Assembly: GCA_021780585.1 (NCBI GenBank) | Contig: JAJXYM010000205.1 | Coordinates: forward strand, 1-10,813 | Length of the DNA stretch: 10,813 bases | Origin: Deltaproteobacteria bacterium | Lineage (GTDB): Bacteria > Desulfobacterota > Binatia > Binatales > Binataceae | Direction: 5' to 3' | In this document: piece after piece, positions 1-6,668 of the stretch | Layout: every line of letters starts with the position of its first letter | Numbering within the stretch: position 1 is the first letter of the stretch | Notes under the pieces: model-generated | The model's input: only the letters and a program-made list of their open reading frames with translations | What the model was told of the DNA's origin: nothing | Database searches by the model: none | Made by a program: the position numbers and the translations under genes

Positions 1-1
1 G

Positions 2-196
2 AGCGCGATCGGCGCACGCGGGTCGAGCGTCGCCCGGCCGGGCGCGACAGGCGACGCGGATGGTGCGTCGGCGCACGGCGCCTCCGCCGGCGGGCCGGCG
101 GGAGCCGATGCGGGCGCGGGCTCCGATCCGCCGCCGGAATCTGTGGCCGCGGAGCTCACGCGCGGGATCGTAGAGCAACCGCCCCGTGCTGCATAG
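2..196 (+). CDS. C-terminal tail of an unidentified protein (partial, cut at left edge)
   Basis: An open frame enters from the left edge and ends at a TAG stop at 194-196, giving the last 64 residues of a protein. The visible part is almost all Ala, Gly, Ser, Pro and Asp (residues 1-48 of the fragment), followed by a short, more ordinary end containing ESVAAELTRGIVEQ. This looks like a disordered low-complexity tail. Third codon positions in this frame are strongly G/C, as in the real genes nearby, which is the main reason to prefer it over the Arg-rich alternative frames. It converges on the ppx gene with 37 bases between the stops. No domain is visible, so no function is proposed. In a sequence this GC-rich, a chance open frame of this length is also possible. 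Confidence 0.4.
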   Translation, partial: SAIGARGSSVARPGATGDADGASAHGASAGGPAGADAGAGSDPPPESVAAELTRGIVEQPPRAA

Positions 197-203
197 CGAA
201 GCG

Positions 204-217
204 GCGCGGCGCCGCGC
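204..217. terminator. GC-only perfect palindrome between convergent genes (possible terminator stem)
   Basis: The sequence GCGCGGCGCCGCGC reads the same on both strands and lies in the 37-base gap between the two converging stop codons (194-196 and 234-236). It could help end transcription from both sides. There is no run of T on either side and the palindrome has no loop of its own, so it does not meet the usual intrinsic terminator pattern. In DNA this GC-rich it could be chance. Confidence 0.2.
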
Positions 218-233
218 GAGCGCGCGATGGCAA

Positions 234-1754
234 TCATTGGCGCAGGACGACGCGGCGATCGAGGAGCTTCGAGAGCAGATCGGCGCGGCGTTCGCCGGTC
301 CATAATTCGAGGTCCGCCTGATGGCCGTCGAGCGAAAGGACTTCGAGCACCACGCGGCCGGGAGCGTAACGCACGTCGAGGCGGCGCACGACGCCGAAGT
401 GGCTGCGATCGAGCGCGTCGGCGACCCGCAGTATCGCCGCCAATCCGCGCACGACGCGGCGATTACCCGCTTCAAGCGCGCGCAGTTCCGGCGAATCGAG
501 ATTGGGCGCCTGCTTGCGATGGCCGCGCGCGGCGAGCGCAATCACCTCGATTTCGTCGGGATCGAACCCGAGCAACTCCGCGTTCTTGATCAAATAGTAG
601 GAATGGCGATTGTGCCGATCGTGATCGATCGCGTGGCCGACGTCGTGCAGCAGAGCGCTGTATTCCAGCAGTTCGCGCGCGGACGCGGGAAGCCGCAGCA
701 GCGCGGCGGTTTCGTCAAACAGCTTGAGCGCGAGGCGGGCGACCTGGCGGCCGTGGCGATTGGCGCCGCAAAAACGGCGCGCGAGCTTGGCCACCGAACG
801 GCGGCGGGCGTCATTGGTCGCGACCCCGGCGGCGTCGTTGCGCGCCAGTCCGAGCAGTACGCCCTCGCGCAGCGCCCAGGTGCACGCGACCAATTCGCCG
901 ACTCCGGATTTGCGCATCACGTAATCGGCGAGCATCGCCGCCGCCGGCATCAGGTCGGAGCGTTTGGCGTCCATGCCGGGCAGATCCGCGCGCATGGCGG
1001 CGTTCGCCTCGACCAGCTCGCGCGCCAGGCGCGAAACCTCGGCGGCCGTGGCGCGGGCGCCATGCAGGCGGCCCAGCTCTTCGCCGCGCGCCGCGCGCGC
1101 CATCGCGACGATCGTGTTGATCGTGCCCGAGGTGCCAATCGCCTTGATCGCGCCGGCGCGGCGCGCCGATCGCATCAGCTCGCCGATTTCGGCGTCGAGA
1201 TGCTTTTCGAGGCGCCGGCGCTGCGCGGCGGTCGGCGGATCGTCGTGCAGGAAACGTTCGCTGAGCCGGGCCGCGCCGAGCTTCACCGAGTGCATCCAGA
1301 GCCGCCGCGCATCCTTGACCAGCACCAGCTCGACGCTGCCGCCGCCGACGTCGACCAGCAAATGGGGTCCGCCTTCGAGACCCATCGCGTGTTGCGCCGC
1401 GCGAAAGATCAGCTCGGCCTCCTGATGGCCCGAGATGACTTCGATCGGGATTTCGGCTTCGCGCCGGATGCGCCGGACGAAGGCGGCGCGATTGCGCGCC
1501 TCGCGCACCGCGCTGGTCGCCACCGCGCGCATCCGCTGGACTCCGCGCACGCGCATCAGGCGGCGGAAATTGGCCAGCGCGCGCACCGTCAGGTCCATCG
1601 ATTCCTCGGTCAGCAGACCGGTGGTGAAGGATTTGCGGCCCAGCCGGACCATCTCCTTGACCCGGTCAACGACCTCGATATGGCCGTCGCCGCTCACGTC
1701 GGCGATCAGCATATGCACCGAATTGGAGCCGACGTCGATCGCGGCCAACCGCAT
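234..1754 (-). CDS. ppx: Ppx/GppA family phosphatase (exopolyphosphatase or pppGpp phosphatase) with C-terminal HD domain
   Basis: This 506-residue protein fits the usual length of full two-domain Ppx/GppA enzymes, which remove terminal phosphate from polyphosphate or convert pppGpp to ppGpp in the cytoplasm. The N-terminal actin-like fold shows phosphate-1 motif AAIDVGSNSVHML (4-16), ATSAVREARN (79-88), ISGHQEAELIF (107-117) with Glu112 at the expected catalytic position, phosphate-2 motif LLVDVGGGSVEL (132-143), and AIGTSGT (205-211). The C-terminal HD-type domain (about 320-506) has His334, LLHDVGH (368-374) and HRHSYYLIKN-like residues 383-391. The ATG is fixed by the canonical MRLAAIDVGSNS start, but no Shine-Dalgarno sequence is visible before it (bases 1755-1770 are TTTAACC-like on the coding strand). 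It is the last gene of the minus-strand block, 51 bases after the DUF4010 gene. Sequence alone cannot separate Ppx from GppA. A polyphosphate glucokinase three genes upstream favours a polyphosphate role, by inference. Confidence 0.9.
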   Translation of the reverse strand: MRLAAIDVGSNSVHMLIADVSGDGHIEVVDRVKEMVRLGRKSFTTGLLTEESMDLTVRALANFRRLMRVRGVQRMRAVATSAVREARNRAAFVRRIRREAEIPIEVISGHQEAELIFRAAQHAMGLEGGPHLLVDVGGGSVELVLVKDARRLWMHSVKLGAARLSERFLHDDPPTAAQRRRLEKHLDAEIGELMRSARRAGAIKAIGTSGTINTIVAMARAARGEELGRLHGARATAAEVSRLARELVEANAAMRADLPGMDAKRSDLMPAAAMLADYVMRKSGVGELVACTWALREGVLLGLARNDAAGVATNDARRRSVAKLARRFCGANRHGRQVARLALKLFDETAALLRLPASARELLEYSALLHDVGHAIDHDRHNRHSYYLIKNAELLGFDPDEIEVIALAARGHRKQAPNLDSPELRALEAGNRRVVRGLAAILRVADALDRSHFGVVRRLDVRYAPGRVVLEVLSLDGHQADLELWTGERRADLLSKLLDRRVVLRQ

Positions 1755-1805
1755 GGTTAAAGAGTAACCGGCGCAGTGGGGTATGTCATCTGGAAGCGCC
1801 GCGCG

Positions 1806-3098
1806 TCACAGGCCGCCCCAAACGGCGAGCAAGCCGAGGGCGCCCGCCGCCATCATCGCAAGCGACGCGAACAGGAAGCGCACGCCGAAGGCGCGACCGC
1901 CAATCGCGATCGCGAGCGTGGGCTTGAGGAGGGTGTTGGAGGCGGCCGCGATCAGGATGGCGCCAATCGCGGTCATCCGGCTGGCGCCGCCGCGAACGAA
2001 TATGCTCGCGACCGAGAGGCTGATCGCGTCGACGTCGATCAGTCCCGAAAGCCCGGCGACAGCGAACAGTCCGGACCGGCCGGCGTAAAGGCTGGCGACC
2101 CGCGCGGCGATCAGAATCGCGGCGAGCACAAAGCCGAAGCGAATCGCCATACCCAGGTCGAGCGGGTTTTGCGGCGTCACGGATTGGCTCACGACGCGGC
2201 CGCGCTCGACGCCGGCGCGCCATGCAAACCAGGCCGTGGCGGCAAGCGCCGCCAGCGTCGCCGCGCCGAGCGGCCATGCGATATCGAGGGCGAGGTTGGG
2301 ACTGACGGCGGCGACGATCATGATCATCCGCGGACCCATCACGGCGCTGGCGATAGTCGCACCCGCCGCGAGGACTTGCGGGATGCCGGTTTCGACGACC
2401 GCCCGATGGGCCATCGCGAGCGCGACGGCGGTGGACGACGCGATTCCGCCGAAGACGCCGGTCGCGAGCAGGCCGCGTTCGGGACCGGCCAGCCGCGTGG
2501 CGAAATAGCCAACGTAGGAGATGCCGGCGACCAGCACGACCATCCACCACAAGCTGTAGAGGTTGATCGCGTGCCACGGGCCGAGATCGCGGTTCGGCAG
2601 CACCGGCAGCATCACGACCGAGATCAGCAGGAGGCGGAAGGTCGCGAGCAATTCGGTGCGCTCAATGCGGCGGACCATTTCGTGCAGTTCGGGCCGGAAG
2701 CCGAGGACCATCGCGAGCACGACGCCCGAGGACGAGGCGGCAAGCAATTCTCCGCGACCGGCGAGGGCGCCAAGCGCGTAGGTGAGCAGCGCGCTGACGG
2801 CGGTGATCAGGCTCACGTCGCGGTCGATCGCGGACTCGCGCCAGTAGCCGGCGGTCATCACCAGCGCGAGGGCGAAACCGATCGCGGCGATGATGGCGTC
2901 GCCGCCGGGTCCGCCCAGATGCGCGGCGACGCCGCCGAGCAGGCCGATCACGCCGAAAGTGCGCAGGCCCGCGATCCGCTCGACAGTATGGCGTTCCCGC
3001 TGTTCCCAGCCGCGTTCGAGTCCGACCATCAGACCGATGGCGAGGGCGACGGCGAGCCGGCCGAGAGTCGTGAGCGTGATGGCTTGATCGGCGGGCAT
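1806..3098 (-). CDS. MgtC/SapB-like DUF4010 integral membrane protein
   Basis: A 430-residue, highly hydrophobic protein with about a dozen predicted membrane segments. The N-terminal part resembles MgtC/SapB proteins: LAVALAIGLMVGLERGW (15-31) and RIAGLRTFGVIGLLGGV (41-57) contain the conserved GLERG and AGLRTF signatures. The C-terminal half matches the DUF4010 pattern: TGVFGGIASSTAVALAMAHR (213-232), AGLSGLIDVDAISLS (348-362) and NTLLKPTLAIAIGGRAFG (388-405). Members are bacterial inner-membrane proteins. A link to magnesium homeostasis or low-Mg survival is known for MgtC itself, but transport activity of the DUF4010 type is not established. The ATG at 3098 follows the RMD1-like gene stop by 11 bases, so the two genes are probably co-transcribed and perhaps translationally coupled. 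An AGGA about 11 bases before the ATG, overlapping the upstream stop, may be the ribosome site. The family call is firm; the function is open. Confidence 0.85.
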   Translation of the reverse strand: MPADQAITLTTLGRLAVALAIGLMVGLERGWEQRERHTVERIAGLRTFGVIGLLGGVAAHLGGPGGDAIIAAIGFALALVMTAGYWRESAIDRDVSLITAVSALLTYALGALAGRGELLAASSSGVVLAMVLGFRPELHEMVRRIERTELLATFRLLLISVVMLPVLPNRDLGPWHAINLYSLWWMVVLVAGISYVGYFATRLAGPERGLLATGVFGGIASSTAVALAMAHRAVVETGIPQVLAAGATIASAVMGPRMIMIVAAVSPNLALDIAWPLGAATLAALAATAWFAWRAGVERGRVVSQSVTPQNPLDLGMAIRFGFVLAAILIAARVASLYAGRSGLFAVAGLSGLIDVDAISLSVASIFVRGGASRMTAIGAILIAAASNTLLKPTLAIAIGGRAFGVRFLFASLAMMAAGALGLLAVWGGL

Positions 3099-3109
3099 CG
3101 CGGCGCGTC

Positions 3110-3895
3110 CTAGCGCAGAAACGGCAGCAGCATCAGGACCAGTTCGAGCAGGATCAGCAGAACGACGGCGCCTTCGAGCAGGAAGAGGCGGCGATCGCGC
3201 GCGATATCGACGAGCAATTCGAGCGACTCCTGAATTGCGCGCAGCTTCAGTTCAAGCGCGGAGTAACGGTCGCTGAGATCGAATTCCGCGCGCAGGTCGT
3301 CATAGATCCGATCCATCGCCGGGTCTTCCCACGCTTCGTCGGGCTTATCGAGCAAATGGAGCACGGAGATAACCTCGGTGCGCGTGACGATCGCCTCGCC
3401 GATAAAGCGGTGCAGCGGGCGGGTGCGCAAAGGCACGGTGCCGCGCAGTTCCATCACCTCGACGAGTTTCGCGGTGCGCTCGAACAGGCTCTCGACGAGT
3501 TGCTCGTAATATTCCATCGCGGCGCTTTGCGCGACGGTCAGGGCGACGATTCTGGCGCGGGCGGGCGTAAAGCTGTCAACGCGCAGGGCGCCGTCGACGA
3601 TTCCGGTGCGATACGACGGGTCCTCGGCCACGGTGTAGTCCTCACGCACGACCTTGGCCGTCAGTTTGGGAATCGAAGTGCGCAGGCGGGCAAGCTCGGC
3701 CTCGCGCCGCTCGGGCGCGAGATCGTGGGCGACGACCGCGCCGAACGGAAAGATGTACATCCCGCCGGCCGGATCGATCGTGATGCGCAGTTCGCGGGCG
3801 GAGAGCCGCCCCTGCGGAAAAGCCGTCGCGAGCTGCTTGAGGTTCAGGTTCTCCTCGAAGGCGATCGCGTTGAACTGATGATAGCGGACAGCCAC
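3110..3895 (-). CDS. RMD1/YagE family (DUF155) protein with C-terminal membrane anchor
   Basis: A 261-residue protein of the DUF155/RMD1 family, named after yeast mitochondrial proteins; bacterial members have no settled biochemical role. The soluble part shows the family pattern: GGMYIFPFGAVVAHDL (44-59), a central helical region YYEQLVESLFERTAKLVEVMELRG (129-152), FIGEAIVTRTEVISVLHLLDKPDEAWEDP (164-192), and a long helix ending in SLELLVDIARDRR. A single hydrophobic segment at 237-260 (LFLLEGAVVLLILLELVLML) makes it a tail-anchored membrane protein with only one or so residues after the anchor. The start codon is GTG (3893-3895); no better upstream start or strong Shine-Dalgarno is visible. 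It lies 65 bases after ppgK and 11 bases before the DUF4010 gene. Pairing with another membrane protein suggests a shared envelope role, which is inference. Confidence 0.85.
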   Translation of the reverse strand: MAVRYHQFNAIAFEENLNLKQLATAFPQGRLSARELRITIDPAGGMYIFPFGAVVAHDLAPERREAELARLRTSIPKLTAKVVREDYTVAEDPSYRTGIVDGALRVDSFTPARARIVALTVAQSAAMEYYEQLVESLFERTAKLVEVMELRGTVPLRTRPLHRFIGEAIVTRTEVISVLHLLDKPDEAWEDPAMDRIYDDLRAEFDLSDRYSALELKLRAIQESLELLVDIARDRRLFLLEGAVVLLILLELVLMLLPFLR

Positions 3896-3960
3896 GACGC
3901 GCGGCCTAACCGATCGCCGCCGCGTTCCCGAGGGCGGTCACGGCGGCGCGATCGTTGCGT

Positions 3961-4800
3961 TCATTCACTGGCGTCGGCCGCCGGCGCGGTTGCGGCTTGA
4001 GGCGGCGGAGAGGCGGGCCGGCGCGCGGGCTTCGCGACGCGCGTTGGGCCACGACCGACGGGGGCATCGCGCCAAAGCGCGATTCCGCCCAGCAGGCCGT
4101 CGACGTTGTCAATCACGCTTACGCCCGCCGGCAGCTTCAGATCGATCAGCCGGGCGTTGCCGCCGCCAATATAGAGCGCGTCGAAATTGAAGGTGCGGCC
4201 CAAATCGTCAATCGCCTCGGCCAGCAGCCTGTTCCACTTCTTGCGCCCTTTCTTTTTGAGCGCGCGCATCCCCAACTCGTCCTCGTAAGTCTTGCCCTTA
4301 TGAAATGGATGATGCGCGAGCTCCAGATGCACGCGCGCGCCGTTGGTGAACAGCACCGAACCAAATCCGGTGCCCAAGGTGATCACGATCTCGAGCCCGT
4401 GTCCGCTGACGCTGCCGAGTCCCTGGATATCGGCGTCGTTGGCGACCCGCACGGGGCGCTTCAGCCGTCGCGCAAGCGTCTTGGCCAAATCGAAGCCGCG
4501 CCAGCCCTTGCCCAGATTCGCGGCGGTGTAGATCACGCCGTCCTTGACCACGCCGGGAAATCCGACCGAGACCCGCTCGAAGCCCGGCTGCGCCGCCGCG
4601 AGTTCGCGAATCACCTCGATCACCGCCTTGGGCGTCGCGTTGCGGGGCGTCGGGATTTTTTTGCGCTCGCTGATCGGCTTGCCGGCGGGATCGAGCGTGA
4701 GCGCCTTGATCCCGGTGCCGCCGATATCGACCGCCAGTGTGCGCGGCCCGGCGGCGCCGTCCGGCCCCGAGGTCTTCGCGGTGGTGGGTTTTTTCTTCAT
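3961..4800 (-). CDS. ppgK: Polyphosphate glucokinase-like ROK family kinase
   Basis: A 279-residue ROK-fold kinase that most resembles polyphosphate glucokinase, which phosphorylates glucose to glucose-6-phosphate using polyphosphate (often also ATP). Seen: AVDIGGTGIKALTLD (23-37, phosphate-1), GFPGVVKDGVIYTAANLGKGWRG (80-102), RVANDAD (118-124, with the putative catalytic Asp in NDAD), TLGTGFGSVLF (141-151, phosphate-2), HLELAHHPFH (158-167, where the family usually has ELGH for sugar binding) and FDALYIGGGNA (206-216). The cysteine zinc motif of ordinary ROK repressors and kinases is absent, as in polyphosphate glucokinases. A Pro/Ala-rich tail (about 247-279) looks disordered. An in-frame ATG at 4854 exists, but the ATG at 4800 is preferred because GGAGAG lies 7 bases before it and the upstream extension is not conserved-looking. 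The gene is three genes upstream of ppx. Confidence 0.85.
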   Translation of the reverse strand: MKKKPTTAKTSGPDGAAGPRTLAVDIGGTGIKALTLDPAGKPISERKKIPTPRNATPKAVIEVIRELAAAQPGFERVSVGFPGVVKDGVIYTAANLGKGWRGFDLAKTLARRLKRPVRVANDADIQGLGSVSGHGLEIVITLGTGFGSVLFTNGARVHLELAHHPFHKGKTYEDELGMRALKKKGRKKWNRLLAEAIDDLGRTFNFDALYIGGGNARLIDLKLPAGVSVIDNVDGLLGGIALWRDAPVGRGPTRVAKPARRPASPPPQAATAPAADASE

Positions 4801-4807
4801 CGCCAGG

Positions 4808-4813
4808 CTCTCC
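4808..4813 (-). promoter_or_regulatory. Ribosome binding site of ppgK
   Basis: On the coding strand this reads GGAGAG, 7 bases before the ATG at 4800. It decides the start of ppgK against an in-frame ATG 54 bases further upstream. Confidence 0.65.
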
Positions 4814-4900
4814 GTTTGGGGCTTGACCGGATAATGCGCCGATCTTCGCCCCATTTACGCCTATAGCTTACGGCGCTCGGATTCCATCCGCCAGCAACTT

Positions 4901-5725
4901 TCAGTCCGTGATCCGTTCGGGGCGGGCGTAGACGTTGAAGCCGTCGTCACGGACGAAACCGACCAGCGTCATCCCGATTTCGTTCGCCAGCTCCATCGCG
5001 AGCGACGACGGAGCCGAGACCGCGCACAAAATCGGAATTCCCGCCGCCGCCGCTTTCTGCACGATCTCGAAGCTGAGCCGTCCGCTGACCATCAACGCAT
5101 GTCGCGCCAGCGGCGTCAGCCCCGCGCCGAGCGCCCATCCTATCGCCTTGTCGACCGCGTTATGCCGGCCGACGTCCTCGCGCAACGCGAGCAGCCGCGG
5201 CTCGCCGCGCTCCGCGAGCGCGAAGAGCGCCGCCGCGTGCAATCCGCCCGTCGCGGCGAAGACCGCCTGCGCCGCGCGCATCCGCGCCGCCATCGCGAGC
5301 AGGTCGCGCGCGGCGATCGTAACGGTCGCGGCGATCGGCGCGATCCGCCGCTCCAGCGCCTCGATACTGGTTTTGCCGCAGACGCCGCAGCTCGACGAAA
5401 CCGTGAAATTACGCTTCAGACGCTCGCGCAGTCCCGCCGCCGGCACGTTCAGAATCGCGTCGATCGCGTTCGGATCGGGCGCGCCCTTGCGGTCGCGCAG
5501 GCGGCGGATTTCGCCGATTTCCTCGCGCGCGCTGATAAAGCCTTCGGCCAGCAGGAACCCCGCCGCCAGCTCCGCGTCATGCCCCGGCGTGCGCATCGTG
5601 AGCGTAAAACGCCGCCCGCCCAGCCGGATTTCGAGCGGTTCCTCGACCACCAGCCGATCGTCCGCGACGCGCGTCGCGCCGGCGCGCCATTTCCGCGCGT
5701 TAACTTCCCTGACCGATTCGTCCAT
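4901..5725 (-). CDS. fdhD: FdhD, formate dehydrogenase accessory sulfurtransferase
   Basis: A 274-residue cytoplasmic protein of normal FdhD length. FdhD carries sulfur from a cysteine desulfurase to the molybdenum (bis-MGD) cofactor of formate dehydrogenase, without which the enzyme is inactive. Seen in order: VVEEPLEIRLGG (26-37), MRTPGHDAELAAGFLLAEGFI (44-64), SSSCGVCGKTSIEAL (110-124) with the sulfur-carrying pair Cys113 and Cys116 both present, TGGLHAAALF (159-168), EDVGRHNAVDKAIG (183-196), SGRLSFEIVQKA (214-225), and SAPSSLAMELANEIGMTLVGFVRD (237-260). All motifs are intact. The ATG at 5725 has GGAG 10 bases upstream. No formate dehydrogenase subunit or molybdopterin gene is in the window, so its client must be elsewhere. 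It lies 73 bases after the third LLM gene and 100 bases before ppgK. An inverted repeat sits in its upstream gap. Confidence 0.95.
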   Translation of the reverse strand: MDESVREVNARKWRAGATRVADDRLVVEEPLEIRLGGRRFTLTMRTPGHDAELAAGFLLAEGFISAREEIGEIRRLRDRKGAPDPNAIDAILNVPAAGLRERLKRNFTVSSSCGVCGKTSIEALERRIAPIAATVTIAARDLLAMAARMRAAQAVFAATGGLHAAALFALAERGEPRLLALREDVGRHNAVDKAIGWALGAGLTPLARHALMVSGRLSFEIVQKAAAAGIPILCAVSAPSSLAMELANEIGMTLVGFVRDDGFNVYARPERITD

Positions 5726-5765
5726 CGGGATGAGGCTCCGTCGCCGCGCGCTCCTTTTCCGCGTT

Positions 5766-5782
5766 GGTTGCGTGACGCAACC
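5766..5782. promoter_or_regulatory. Perfect inverted repeat upstream of fdhD (operator or weak terminator)
   Basis: GGTTGCG-TGA-CGCAACC is a perfect 7-base inverted repeat with a 3-base centre. It lies in the 73-base gap between the stop of the LLM gene (5799-5801) and the fdhD ATG (5725). Its centre is about 49 bases before the ATG, a plausible place for a dimeric regulator. As RNA it forms a short GC hairpin, but on the minus strand it is followed by AACGCGGAAAA rather than a T run, so it is a poor intrinsic terminator. The regulator is not recognised. Confidence 0.35.
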
Positions 5783-5798
5783 GGGTTCGCGTCCCGCC

Positions 5799-6647
5799 CT
5801 ACTCTATCCAGTCGCGCGCGAAATCCTCTATCTCGCGCTGGTAGCGGTCCGGCGCCAGCGTCGCGTTCATCAGGACCAGCCGATGCGCGCCGGCGGCGCG
5901 ATACTGCTCGATCGCGCGGCGCGGCTCGGCGCCGGCGGGATTGTAGACCGTGATCTCCATCCGCGAAAAATCACGTCCCGCCTCATCGCACATCCGGCGC
6001 AATTTATCGAGCTCGCCGCGCAACTGATCGGGCGTGAGGGCGATCGGCGCCCAGCCGTCGCCGACCGCGGCCGTGTTGCGCAGCGCGCGTTCGCCGCCCG
6101 CGCCAATATGGATCGGCGGATGCGGCCGCTGCACTGGTTTGGGATTCGAGCGGATCGCGGGAAAGCGCACGAACTCGCCCGCGAACGAGGCTTCTTCCTT
6201 CGTCCACAGCTCTTTCATCGCGCGCAGACATTCGAGCGTAATTTCCCAGCGATAACGGAACTTCACGCCCATCACGCGGCTTTCCTCGATCAGCCAGCCC
6301 GCACCGACGCCGAAGATGAAGCGCCCGCGCGAAATCAGGTCCAGCGTCGCGACCTCCTTCGCCAGCACCTTCGGATCGCGCTCCGGCACGAGGCAGATTC
6401 CGGTGCCGATCCGCATCCGATTCGTCGCCGCCGCGACCGCGCCGAGGCTCACGAACGGATCCATGATATGCGCGTAAACGGCCGGAATCTTGCCGTCGCC
6501 GCGCGGCAGCCGCGTCTTGATCTCGACCGGCATTACAGGATGCTCGGCCATGAAAAACGACTCGAAGCCAGCCGCTTCGCAGGCGCGCGCCACCGTCACG
6601 ACGTCGGCGGTGGCGGCCGTCGTCCACGCCAGAATTCCGATCTTCAT
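5799..6647 (-). CDS. LLM class F420-dependent oxidoreductase (copy 1 of 3, Rv2161c-like)
   Basis: A 282-residue luciferase-like TIM-barrel enzyme of the F420-dependent group, closest by eye to the Rv2161c-type subfamily. Such enzymes transfer hydride between reduced F420 (or FMN) and an organic substrate. Seen: MKIGILAW start strand, GFESFFMAEHPVMPV (27-41), GTGICLVPERDPKVLAKEVATLDL (81-104), GRFIFGVGAGWLIEES (108-123, phosphate/cofactor loop), PPIHIGAGGERALRNTAAVGDGWAP (177-201). The chosen ATG (6647) begins the MKIG sequence shared by all three copies and has GGAG 10 bases upstream. An in-frame ATG at 6656 would place that GGAG one base away, too close. The gene starts 21 bases after copy 2 stops, implying co-transcription. 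It is more like copy 2 than copy 3. Cofactor preference (F420 or FMN) and substrate are not decidable here. Confidence 0.88.
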   Translation of the reverse strand: MKIGILAWTTAATADVVTVARACEAAGFESFFMAEHPVMPVEIKTRLPRGDGKIPAVYAHIMDPFVSLGAVAAATNRMRIGTGICLVPERDPKVLAKEVATLDLISRGRFIFGVGAGWLIEESRVMGVKFRYRWEITLECLRAMKELWTKEEASFAGEFVRFPAIRSNPKPVQRPHPPIHIGAGGERALRNTAAVGDGWAPIALTPDQLRGELDKLRRMCDEAGRDFSRMEITVYNPAGAEPRRAIEQYRAAGAHRLVLMNATLAPDRYQREIEDFARDWIE

Positions 6648-6657
6648 TGCCGTCATG

Positions 6658-6661
6658 CTCC
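6658..6661 (-). promoter_or_regulatory. Ribosome binding site deciding the start of LLM copy 1
   Basis: GGAG on the coding strand, 10 bases before the ATG at 6647 but only 1 base before the in-frame ATG at 6656. It therefore supports the shorter protein that begins MKIG like its paralogues. Confidence 0.5.
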
Positions 6662-6668
6662 GCGCGCG

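Noticed and set aside
227..589. Short Arg-rich plus-strand open frame over the end of ppx
   Set aside because: Shadow of ppx with no ribosome site and no domain.
321..1760. A 479-codon plus-strand open frame opposite ppx
   Set aside because: It mirrors the ppx gene exactly in extent, has no domain and is explained by codon bias of the real gene.
1776..3113. A 445-codon plus-strand open frame rich in Gly, Glu, Arg and Asp
   Set aside because: It is antisense to the DUF4010 membrane protein; hydrophobic codons read backwards give such charged low-complexity sequence. No ribosome site or domain is seen.
4854..4856. Transcription signals in the 100-base gap between fdhD and ppgK (CTATAG, CATTAT words)
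   Set aside because: The gap is somewhat AT-richer, but no pair of -35 and -10 boxes with normal spacing could be made, so no promoter is claimed.
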